Under the pieces are notes generated by a model. The model saw only the letters and a program-made list of their open reading frames with translations, was not told where the DNA came from and ran no database searches. 13,672 bases of DNA from Candidatus Cloacimonadota bacterium (lineage in GTDB: Bacteria > Cloacimonadota > Cloacimonadia > Cloacimonadales > JAIOQZ01): NCBI GenBank assembly GCA_021106755.1, contig JAIOTM010000069.1, positions 1 to 13,672 on the forward strand. The letters run 5' to 3'. Shown one piece after another: positions 1 to 6,748 of this stretch. A program made the position numbers and the translations under genes. How positions within the stretch are numbered: position 1 is the first letter of the stretch; each line of letters opens with the position of its first letter.

Positions 1-1
1 G

Positions 2-832
2 TCAGTCATTGGCGATTCCTTTTAATTCCTTGAGTTCCCGAACGCAAAACTGGGGTACGCGGCTTTTATCCAGAAAGCGAAAGTCTTTCTGGAAACCATG
101 AAAATCTGAACCACCTGTGCGGATTAAGTGGTTGTTACCAGCAATGTTCAGATAGTGGTCTATTTGTTCCTTACTATGTTTCTTATAATACACTTCAAGA
201 CCCTGAATACCCATAGCGATTATTTCCCGCACGATGCCCCCTTTTCTCAGCAAACCGGGATGTGCCAATACAGGAATTCCTCCGGCACGGCGGATAATCC
301 CAATTACTTCCTGGGGAGAGCGACTGAGCTTAGAATGAAACGCGGGGCAATCATCACCAATATAACAATCAAACGCTTCCTGCAAACTATTGCAATAGCC
401 TTTGTCCAGCATAGCCTGAGCAATATGCGGTCTGCCGATAATATCATCGCTACCGGAGATTTCCTCTAATTGCGTCATCTCTAATTCAAATCCCCAGAGA
501 TGCCATAATTTATCTAAAATTATTTCCGCGCGATTTGCCCGGGCAAGCCGGGTTTCGTTCAGCATCTCAATCAACTCTTCAGTTTCTTTCATATAGTAAG
601 CCAAGATATGCACATCCAGATTTCTATACTGGGTGCTCACTTCCACTCCCGGAATCAAATCTATTCCGTAGTTTTCTGCTATCGGGGCAGCGATTTTCCA
701 GCCACCGAGGTTATCATGGTCTGTAATAGATATAGTGTGATAACCTTTACTTGAGAAAAGCTTCAGCACCTCTTCGGGACTGAGTTTGCCGTCTGAGGCT
801 GTGGTATGTATATGTAAGTCTATCTTATCCAA
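2..832 (-). CDS. PHP-domain phosphoesterase, RNase AM / 3',5'-nucleoside bisphosphate phosphatase type
   Basis: This is a complete 276-residue protein; its TGA stop lies at the very edge of the window (2..4). The PHP metal site is visible: H7-x-H9 in 'DLHIHTTASDG', D38-H39 in 'ITDHDN', E64 in 'PGVEVS', H75 in 'DVHILAYY', H191 in 'LAHPG', and D243/H245 in 'GSDFHG'. The insert with 'GRPHIAQAM' (133-141) is typical of the YciV/RNase AM branch, which hydrolyses 3',5'-bisphosphate nucleotides and trims short 5' RNA ends in the cytoplasm with divalent metals; that substrate is inferred from family. The start is a TTG 13 bp after the stop of the upstream lipoprotein gene. It gives the expected family N-terminus, but no strong Shine-Dalgarno precedes it, and no in-frame ATG lies near, so translation is probably coupled to the upstream gene. 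It is the last gene of a three-gene operon. Family assignment is sure, exact substrate less so. Confidence 0.93.
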   Translation of the reverse strand: MDKIDLHIHTTASDGKLSPEEVLKLFSSKGYHTISITDHDNLGGWKIAAPIAENYGIDLIPGVEVSTQYRNLDVHILAYYMKETEELIEMLNETRLARANRAEIILDKLWHLWGFELEMTQLEEISGSDDIIGRPHIAQAMLDKGYCNSLQEAFDCYIGDDCPAFHSKLSRSPQEVIGIIRRAGGIPVLAHPGLLRKGGIVREIIAMGIQGLEVYYKKHSKEQIDHYLNIAGNNHLIRTGGSDFHGFQKDFRFLDKSRVPQFCVRELKELKGIAND

Positions 833-845
833 AGGATTGTCCGTA

Positions 846-2654
846 TCATGGAGTCTTGCGGAAATCTTGGCGACTCATCTTTTCCAGTTTTTCGGGCCAG
901 AATTGAGTTTTGGTTTTTTTCCTGAGATTATTAAACCAGATATCGAAATATCCTCTTTTCTTTTTCTCAAGAATCTGCTCTTTTACTTTGTTTTTAACCA
1001 TAGAGTATCCGCCATCATCGGCATGATGAAAATTGATTATATTTGCAACGAAAGAGCCAGCTTCTGTAACGAGAGGTTCGGGATATATCCCAATTTTAGA
1101 ATGAGAAAGAAGCTTTCTGTTCAGGGATTCGCAATATTCTTTCCGAACAGGCTTGGAATATGTAAAACGGTAAATCTGGTAAACGGGGAATCCATCGACC
1201 TGTGCCTGTTCAGTAATCTCGGTTGGTTTATATAAAGAGATGTAATCATCCGCTTTTTGTCGGGAAGCTTCGACTTTCTTCTGATGAAGCACAATACGGC
1301 GTATCTCATCCGAAACTTCAATAAGGGGAATAAAGTCATTTGCCTGACACTTAGCCACTTCTATCAGTATCCAGGAGTTCAGAGATTCAATCAGCTTTGG
1401 AGGAAGAATCGCTCCCTTTCCGACTTGCATTGCCTGCCGTACCCACGATTCCTGTTTTCCAATACCAGGTACTAATGTATTTTTGTAGTTTAATCCTTTT
1501 ACAGAGGAAATCTTTTTGCCGTATTCAACTGCCGCCCGCTTCATACCTATTTCGGTTGCCAGTTCCCGAAACAAAATCATCTCTTCTTCCAAATCAAGCA
1601 GAGTTTCTGTTGAAGCATCCGGTCTAATCAGAAGCTCCCGGAGTTTCACCATTGTTCGAAGCTTCTGCACAGGTTCTATTATTTTCCAGCCATCTTCGGT
1701 ACGGAAGGGCTTGGAAAAGCCGTTCCATGATTGCTTCTCGAAATACTGAAACACACTGTCGGGCAGAGAATCCAGTTCCTTAAAACCTATAATGCCGCCC
1801 TTGTATGCTTCCGCCCCATCCGAAAATTTTGTTGCCAAATGCGACAATGGCTCTCCCAGTAATAGTTCCTGATAAAGGGAATCAATCAACTGTCTGGAAC
1901 GTAGCGTGTCTTTAAGTGTTGGCTGCACAGGATAAATTACGTAGTTCAAATCACATTCGGCATTAATCGCGTAATCTTTCAGGTGATTGTCATAGTACTG
2001 AGTAATCTCAGGCTGAGACACATGTAGTCCAGTCATCTTTGCGGGTTCAAAGTGTATCAGTTCTACGTTGGCAACCGCGTAGCGAATATCATACTCCGCC
2101 CGGATTTCATCTTCGGTTACCAGAATGTTATCCTTCAGCTTCTGCTCCAACTTAACACGGGGCAGATACGCGGTAAGGTAGATATATTTAATACTATCAA
2201 ACAGAGGATCGTTTTCAAGCAGATTCAGATATTTTTGTCGGTCGAATACACCTTTGGTGAGAAACGCGGTTGCGTTTTTCATTCCTGGTGGGGGTGCCGC
2301 GTGAAGAGAGTCTGAGACTTCCTGCTCGGAGTCAACTATCTGGTATTTTTCATATTGGCTGTGGAGTATAACGGATTCAATGATTGTTTCCCAGGTTTGC
2401 CTGTACAGCTTCTCCATCTCTTCTTCATTCGGATTTTTTCCGCCATTCTTAAGTTTGAATCCTTCGTATTTACGGCGTACCTCGTGCAGAAAAGTCTCTA
2501 TTGATATTTTTGTATCACCAACTTTGCCGATATAGATGACTTTTTCCTTGCCTGTTGTCGCGCAGGATGCCAGAAACAGCACCAGTGCGAGAAGCAATAT
2601 TGTAATTCGGAGCTTATTGCAGATATGGATAGTAGTCTTCCCTGTTATCAACAA
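846..2654 (-). CDS. SurA/PpiD-like parvulin-fold lipoprotein (probable chaperone, likely not an active isomerase)
   Basis: The 602-residue protein starts with a basic N-region, a hydrophobic stretch (17-29) and the lipobox L-A-S-C31, so it should be a lipoprotein in the periplasm. Residues about 40-185 look like a SurA_N-type chaperone domain. A parvulin-like domain follows at about 233-330, recognisable by 'GGIIGF' (286-291) and 'DGWKII' (321-326). A second parvulin-type first strand appears at 'VKLRELLI' (336-343), then a helical C-terminal region rich in Lys at about 555-600. Positions that are usually histidine in active parvulins are Y238, K324 and E340, so isomerase activity is doubtful; this is read from family consensus, not tested. 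It matches the upstream PpiD-like protein over its whole length and looks like its tandem paralog. The TTG start is supported by a perfect AGGAGG six bases upstream, placed inside the end of the upstream gene, with a 41-bp overlap, which suggests translational coupling. Confidence 0.88.
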   Translation of the reverse strand: MLITGKTTIHICNKLRITILLLALVLFLASCATTGKEKVIYIGKVGDTKISIETFLHEVRRKYEGFKLKNGGKNPNEEEMEKLYRQTWETIIESVILHSQYEKYQIVDSEQEVSDSLHAAPPPGMKNATAFLTKGVFDRQKYLNLLENDPLFDSIKYIYLTAYLPRVKLEQKLKDNILVTEDEIRAEYDIRYAVANVELIHFEPAKMTGLHVSQPEITQYYDNHLKDYAINAECDLNYVIYPVQPTLKDTLRSRQLIDSLYQELLLGEPLSHLATKFSDGAEAYKGGIIGFKELDSLPDSVFQYFEKQSWNGFSKPFRTEDGWKIIEPVQKLRTMVKLRELLIRPDASTETLLDLEEEMILFRELATEIGMKRAAVEYGKKISSVKGLNYKNTLVPGIGKQESWVRQAMQVGKGAILPPKLIESLNSWILIEVAKCQANDFIPLIEVSDEIRRIVLHQKKVEASRQKADDYISLYKPTEITEQAQVDGFPVYQIYRFTYSKPVRKEYCESLNRKLLSHSKIGIYPEPLVTEAGSFVANIINFHHADDGGYSMVKNKVKEQILEKKKRGYFDIWFNNLRKKTKTQFWPEKLEKMSRQDFRKTP

Positions 2655-4431
2655 TGTGTGCCTCCTCTTTCACCCGATTAAGCCAGTTGTTGTAGTAGGT
2701 CGAACCAGCACGGGTCTGGGCTTTTTCCATTAAATCGATTTTCTCTTTTTCGAACTTCTCCATATCAGCATGTGTCCGTTCTTCAACAATCGCTATATAG
2801 GCACCATTAGGACCTTTTACTGGTTTAGTAATCCCACCAACATCTAATCTCAGAATCGCGGCATTAAGAGAATCTATTCTGCCGACCTTGCTGATAAATT
2901 TATTGATAGTTACATCTTTAGAATCTACAACTTCCATTGTTTTGATTTTTTTATCGGCGATTTTAAGATATTCTTCGGGATTGTTACTGTCCGCGAATTC
3001 CTGAGCATCTTTAAACGCTTTCTCTGCTTTCAGCTCCCGCTCTACTTCCGCTTTTACTCTGTCTTTGACATCTTCAAAGGCTTCGAAATGTTCACCTGTA
3101 GTAAATGATACCATGCTAACTGTCCAGTTAGGAGCGGCATCACGTTGTTCCAGTTTCTCCGGTGGAGCAATGGAACCTTCGCTGTTGTTGAAAGCGAATT
3201 CTATCAGGTCTTCTTCGCGTCCAAGACCGGAGATATAACGGGATTTACGATTGAACTCGGCTGTTTCCTGTACTTCATAGCCCATTTCTTCGGCAGCTTT
3301 TTCAAAGCCGATTTCTAATGCGGAGTTATACAAAGCTTCAGCTTTATCCCGCCACATCTGACGGGTTGTGCTGGACTGCTGAAGATTGAGAAGGATATGC
3401 CGGGCTTTTATTTCTTCACCCTTGTCGCTCTGGCGACGGTCTTCTAACTTGATAATGTGCCAGCCGAATTTTGTTTTCACCGGATCGCTTATCTGACCCT
3501 TTTCCAGCACGAACGCTACACTGTCGAACTCGGCTACCATTTTACCACGACCGAACCATCCCAGGTCTCCACCTTTTGGTCCAGATGGTCCCTGCGAGTA
3601 GTCTATAGCAAGCTCGGCAAAATCTTCCCCGGCTCTGGCGTTTTCGAGAACAATGTTCAACTGCTCAACAATTGGGGTTTCGTCTTCCTCAGTTGTGGAC
3701 GTTTCAATTACGGCGTATTTTAACTTACGCTGAGGTGGCTTTTTATAGTCTTCTTTATTCTCTTCATAATATGTAGTGAGTTGTTCGTTTGTCGTTGACA
3801 CACTGTCAGCTTTATCGTTGCTAAACACGATTATCCTGGCGTCAGCCTTATTGTTATCCTCTATATATTTCAGCCGGACTTCCTCTTCGGTAACGGTTGT
3901 GTCTTGTTTAACAACATCGTACAGTTTCTGGTAAGGAAGTTGCTGGCGTACCATTGGCTCTAAGCTACTAAGGTCGAATGGTTCTCCGGTAAGCAAAGCT
4001 TCTTTGTACTTCTCATTATCGAACTGCCCATCGGTCAGGAAGACTTCAATCTGCTTCACTTCTGATGGCGGATCGTTAAGAAGCTTATCCATCACATCTT
4101 CGTTGGATACTTTAATACCCCTTTTTTTAATGTGGCGGTCGTAGATTGTCAGTTCTGTATAGTTTTTCCACGTCTGATCATTCAGTTTAATCAGTTCCGC
4201 TTCTTCCAGTTCTTTTCCTTCATTCTGGTTATACCAGTTACGGACTGCATTTTGCACCCGTGTATCATACTCCCGCATGTCGATTTTCTTGCCATAAATT
4301 ATTCCTGCGTATGGTTTATTCATCATGGATGTAAAGCTACCACTGACTCCCATCAGTGCCATACCTACAATAAATAATACAGCAGTTACAATTATTATGT
4401 ACTTCTGCTGCTTTCTCATTTGTGCGAGCAT
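2614..4431 (-). CDS. ppiD: PpiD-like membrane-anchored peptidyl-prolyl isomerase/chaperone
   Basis: The 605-residue product has the PpiD layout and nearly the length of E. coli PpiD. A short basic cytoplasmic tail (1-10) precedes one membrane segment (11-30), then a SurA_N-type chaperone region (about 40-195) and a parvulin domain (about 232-333) with 'GGDLGWFGRGKMVAEF' (287-302) and 'FGWHIIKLED' (322-331). Another parvulin-type first strand, 'IKARHILLNL' (341-350), opens a second, poorly conserved domain, and a Lys/Glu-rich helical C-terminus follows. The protein should hang in the periplasm from the inner membrane and help exported proteins fold. The first parvulin strand has Y239 where active enzymes have His, while H325 is kept, so catalysis is uncertain. 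The ATG at 4429..4431 is preceded by AGGGGG at short spacing; a second ATG twelve bases on is too far from it. It is first in the operon and divergent from the YbbR gene. The symbol is by similarity. Confidence 0.9.
   Translation of the reverse strand: MLAQMRKQQKYIIIVTAVLFIVGMALMGVSGSFTSMMNKPYAGIIYGKKIDMREYDTRVQNAVRNWYNQNEGKELEEAELIKLNDQTWKNYTELTIYDRHIKKRGIKVSNEDVMDKLLNDPPSEVKQIEVFLTDGQFDNEKYKEALLTGEPFDLSSLEPMVRQQLPYQKLYDVVKQDTTVTEEEVRLKYIEDNNKADARIIVFSNDKADSVSTTNEQLTTYYEENKEDYKKPPQRKLKYAVIETSTTEEDETPIVEQLNIVLENARAGEDFAELAIDYSQGPSGPKGGDLGWFGRGKMVAEFDSVAFVLEKGQISDPVKTKFGWHIIKLEDRRQSDKGEEIKARHILLNLQQSSTTRQMWRDKAEALYNSALEIGFEKAAEEMGYEVQETAEFNRKSRYISGLGREEDLIEFAFNNSEGSIAPPEKLEQRDAAPNWTVSMVSFTTGEHFEAFEDVKDRVKAEVERELKAEKAFKDAQEFADSNNPEEYLKIADKKIKTMEVVDSKDVTINKFISKVGRIDSLNAAILRLDVGGITKPVKGPNGAYIAIVEERTHADMEKFEKEKIDLMEKAQTRAGSTYYNNWLNRVKEEAHIVDNREDYYPYLQ
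2661..2666 (-). promoter_or_regulatory. Ribosome binding site for a TTG-start lipoprotein gene
   Basis: On the minus strand this is a perfect AGGAGG followed by CACACA and then TTG TTG. It lies inside the 3' end of the upstream PpiD-like gene. It decides the start of the lipoprotein gene, which otherwise has no ATG ahead of its signal peptide. Confidence 0.8.
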
Positions 4432-4463
4432 TGGTCCCCCTGCTTCTATTTTATAATTTTTCT

Positions 4464-4492
4464 ATTCTCATACAGAACGTCACAATTATCAA
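4464..4492 (-). promoter_or_regulatory. Candidate promoter for the ppiD-like operon
   Basis: Reading the minus strand, TTGATA (4487..4492) is followed after 17 bases by GAGAAT (4464..4469), leaving about 32 bases to the ATG. The match is five of six and four of six to the sigma-70 consensus. If the host uses different promoter rules, as Bacteroidota do, this call would fail. Confidence 0.33.
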
Positions 4493-4687
4493 GGGTAGAT
4501 ATTTGCGCAATAAAAAAATGGGATTTCATTGGAGAATCGAAATGAAGATTAGAATTGCTGATAATATCCACGAAAAAAGCGATTGTAAAAGCATTAAATT
4601 CACAGGCTGAACTGCTTCAGAAATTCTGAATAGATTGAGGGAATTGCTGAAAGATTACAAATGTCGTACAAACTGAGGATTATTACT

Positions 4688-4714
4688 TTGACATTCCAGA
4701 GGGCAACAGATAAT
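4688..4714 (+). promoter_or_regulatory. Candidate sigma-70-type promoter for ybbR-tsaD
   Basis: A perfect TTGACA (4688..4693) is followed by GATAAT (4709..4714) with a 15-base spacer; reading TAATTT (4711..4716) instead gives 17. Transcription would begin near 4721, about 20 bases before the YbbR start. This is the best consensus match among the gaps of the window. Confidence 0.5.
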
Positions 4715-4742
4715 TTACCGGAAAAAGCATAAGTGGAAGAAT

Positions 4743-5645
4743 ATGGAATTTTTAACAAAGAATTTAGGGATTAAAATTGGAGTTGTGCTGATAGCCCTTT
4801 TCTTCTGGACTCAGCAGAGATTGTTGTCACCCTGGACGGAAGAAATCTCAATCCCGTTACACATTGAGAATATCCCGGAAGGATTGATTATTCTTGAACA
4901 ACCAGCAACCGAGATTCCTTTCATTGTCGAAGGATCGGGCATGAACCTGCTTAAGCTTAAACTGGCAGAAACCTATGTCAGGATTGACGCTTCCGAGTTC
5001 AAATACTGGAATAATCTGCTGAAAATCTCGCGCAACGATCTGGTGATACCGGAAAATATTCATATAGATAAAATCCAACTCAATTTAAAGCGCAATCTGA
5101 TGCTGAAACTTGATAGAATGGGCACAGTTTTCAGACCTGTTGCTGCGGCTTATGCTTCAAAGCGCGATAAAAATTATTTTGCTAATCGCAAGCTGACATT
5201 CGAGCCGACTCGAGTGAGAGTTGAAGGACCACAATCGCTGTTGGATACTTTAGCGTCTGTGAAAACTATACCTATTTCGGCAGATCAAATGCAAAAGGGA
5301 GAGAAAACACTTTCGTTGCAACCTCTCGCTACTCCGCTGATGGCTAAGGCAAATAAAGTTCGTCTGAAGCTCAACGAAACAGTTACTAAACAACGCACAA
5401 TATCGATGATTCCGATTAACTATCCACGGGATATGAATATGTACATTATTCCGCAGAAAGTAACAATATTAGTTACCGGAGAAGAGGAACAAGTTCAGAA
5501 TCTGACTAAGCAGAGCATCCGTGCCACGGTAAAACCGGAGAACATGAAAACTGGTAAATCGGCAAAAATTGAGTTTGAGACACCTGCCGGAATAAAAATA
5601 ACCGAGTACTCGCCGGAGAAAGTGCGAGTTGAGGCGTATGAGTAA
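4743..5645 (+). CDS. YbbR-like domain membrane protein (CdaR-type)
   Basis: The 300-residue protein has a short N-terminus, one membrane segment (about 8-22, 'LGIKIGVVLIALFFW') and then an extracytoplasmic part. That part can be divided into about three YbbR-type beta repeats (roughly 32-117, 118-208 and 215-299), with the typical 'P..V.VEGP..LLD.L..V.TIPI' signature at 155-178 and 'P..V.I.VTGEEEQV' near 237-251. In Firmicutes, YbbR (CdaR) binds and modulates the diadenylate cyclase CdaA, and the two genes are neighbours; no cyclase gene is visible here, so that role is only a family analogy. The gene overlaps tsaD by 8 bp and probably shares its promoter. The ATG is preceded by only a weak GGAAG at short distance. 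Domain identity is fairly sure, function open. Confidence 0.85.
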   Translation: MEFLTKNLGIKIGVVLIALFFWTQQRLLSPWTEEISIPLHIENIPEGLIILEQPATEIPFIVEGSGMNLLKLKLAETYVRIDASEFKYWNNLLKISRNDLVIPENIHIDKIQLNLKRNLMLKLDRMGTVFRPVAAAYASKRDKNYFANRKLTFEPTRVRVEGPQSLLDTLASVKTIPISADQMQKGEKTLSLQPLATPLMAKANKVRLKLNETVTKQRTISMIPINYPRDMNMYIIPQKVTILVTGEEEQVQNLTKQSIRATVKPENMKTGKSAKIEFETPAGIKITEYSPEKVRVEAYE

Positions 5646-6648
5646 CCAGTTAATTCTGGCATTCGAAAGTTCCTGCGATGACACTTCAGTAGCAGTTGTT
5701 TCTACCGATTATAAAGTTCTCAGCAATGTAACCTCCTCTCAGCCTGTTCACGAGGAATTTGGCGGAGTTGTACCGGAACTGGCATCACGTGCACATATCA
5801 CAAACATTATCCCGGTAACAAAAGCCGCCCTTTCGAAGGCGGAAATCTCGCTCCGGCAGATTGATGCGGTAGCGGTATCTGTTAACCCAGGGCTTATTGG
5901 CTCATTGTTGGTGGGAGTATCGTTTGCCAAGAGTGTTGCCTGGAGTCAGGGGAAGCCACTTATTGCAGTCAACCACATGCTTGGGCATGTATTTGCCAAT
6001 AAGTTAACCCACCCGGAATTAGAACCGCCTTATCTAGCGTTAGTAGTTTCGGGAGGACACACAGAATTAGTTCACTTCCTTAGCGAAACAGAATTCACAA
6101 TCATTGGTAAAACCCGCGATGACGCCTCTGGCGAAGCTTTCGATAAAATTGCCAAGTTACTGAAACTCGGCTATCCTGGCGGACCCATAATAGACAAGTT
6201 AGCGAAGGGAGGAAATCCTGACTTTTACCGTTTTCCACGGGGGATGAACCGTAAAGGGATTTATGATTTCAGCTTCAGCGGAATGAAAACAGCAGTTTCG
6301 ACCTATATTCAAGAGCAATCTGATGAATACATTCAGGCAAATCTTTCAGACATCTTAGCTTCGATACAAGCGGCAATCGTGGATTCGCTTGTTAGCAAAA
6401 CCGTTAACTATGCAAAACAGGAGCATATCGGTAGCATTATTGTAGCGGGGGGTGTATCTGCCAACAGTGCCCTGCGGGAACGGTTCGAAGCATACCACAA
6501 CAAGTACAACATTTATTTTCCTGAACTGGAATATTGCATGGACAACGCCGCTATGATTGGCGCGGCAGCAGTAGGCAAACTGCAACGCGGCGAGTTTGCA
6601 GACACAACTCTAAACGCTTTTTCCCGCAAGGGGCTGAGGTATGTTTGA
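5638..6648 (+). CDS. tsaD: tRNA N6-adenosine threonylcarbamoyltransferase TsaD
   Basis: TsaD transfers the threonylcarbamoyl group from threonylcarbamoyl-AMP to A37 of tRNAs that read ANN codons, working in the cytoplasm with TsaB and TsaE. The 336-residue product matches the usual length (E. coli about 337). It shows the ASKHA N-terminus 'ILAFESSCDDTSVAVV' (6-21), the 'GGVVPELASRAH' segment (42-53), the metal-binding 'NHMLGH' with H113 and H117, the nucleotide-binding 'VVSGGHTEL' (136-144), 'DDASGEAFDKIAKLL' (161-175), 'VAGGVSANSALR' (269-280) and the ligand D302 in 'CMDNAAMIG'. All key residues are present. I chose the ATG at 5638, which overlaps the YbbR stop by 8 bp. An in-frame TTG nine bases earlier, with a GGAG ten bases ahead of it, is a possible alternative that would add three residues. 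The overlap points to co-translation. Confidence 0.97.
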   Translation: MSNQLILAFESSCDDTSVAVVSTDYKVLSNVTSSQPVHEEFGGVVPELASRAHITNIIPVTKAALSKAEISLRQIDAVAVSVNPGLIGSLLVGVSFAKSVAWSQGKPLIAVNHMLGHVFANKLTHPELEPPYLALVVSGGHTELVHFLSETEFTIIGKTRDDASGEAFDKIAKLLKLGYPGGPIIDKLAKGGNPDFYRFPRGMNRKGIYDFSFSGMKTAVSTYIQEQSDEYIQANLSDILASIQAAIVDSLVSKTVNYAKQEHIGSIIVAGGVSANSALRERFEAYHNKYNIYFPELEYCMDNAAMIGAAAVGKLQRGEFADTTLNAFSRKGLRYV

Positions 6649-6683
6649 ATTTCCGTTTGAAAAATGCATATACCGAAAAATTC

Positions 6684-6711
6684 TTGACACAACATAAGAT
6701 ATAACTACTGT
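6684..6711 (+). promoter_or_regulatory. Candidate promoter for the FG-GAP repeat protein
   Basis: A perfect TTGACA (6684..6689) lies in the 100-bp gap after tsaD. With a 16-base spacer the matching -10 would be TACTGT (6706..6711), which keeps only the first, second and last consensus bases. A better-looking TATAAC (6700..6705) sits too close to the -35. The gene has its own strong ribosome site, GGAGG at 6736..6740, so separate transcription from tsaD is plausible. Confidence 0.35.
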
Positions 6712-6748
6712 TTTAAACGATAAAAGAAAACCTCTGGAGGTAAAAGAA

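Larger units (their letters stand above)
4432..4742. other. Divergent intergenic region with possible decayed coding sequence
   Basis: This 311-bp gap separates the ppiD-like operon from the ybbR-tsaD pair. It holds candidate promoters for both. On the plus strand a short open frame (4518..4610, with internal ATG at 4542) reads 'MKIRIADNIHEKSDCK...' and stops at TGA. Past the stop, the same frame continues with protein-like text 'TASEILNRLRELLKDYK' until a second TGA at about 4675, and a neighbouring frame then gives 'DYYFDIPEGNR'. This looks like a gene broken by stops and a frameshift, but the stretch is short and AT-rich, so chance is possible. I do not recognise a family and see no RNA gene here. 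Confidence 0.35.

Noticed and set aside
128..469. Plus-strand open frame of 113 codons
   Set aside because: It lies wholly antisense to the PHP gene, whose metal-binding motifs are complete; its own translation has no recognisable motif.
786..1235. Plus-strand open frame of 149 codons
   Set aside because: It is antisense to the end of the lipoprotein gene and the start of the PHP gene, with low-complexity Phe/Ser-rich translation and no ribosome site.
5629..5631. TTG as the tsaD start
   Set aside because: It is possible, with a GGAG ten bases ahead, but the ATG nine bases later gives the usual family N-terminus and length, so I kept the ATG.
6700..6705. TATAAC as the -10 box paired with TTGACA at 6684
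   Set aside because: The spacer would be only 10 bases, too short for a sigma-70 promoter.
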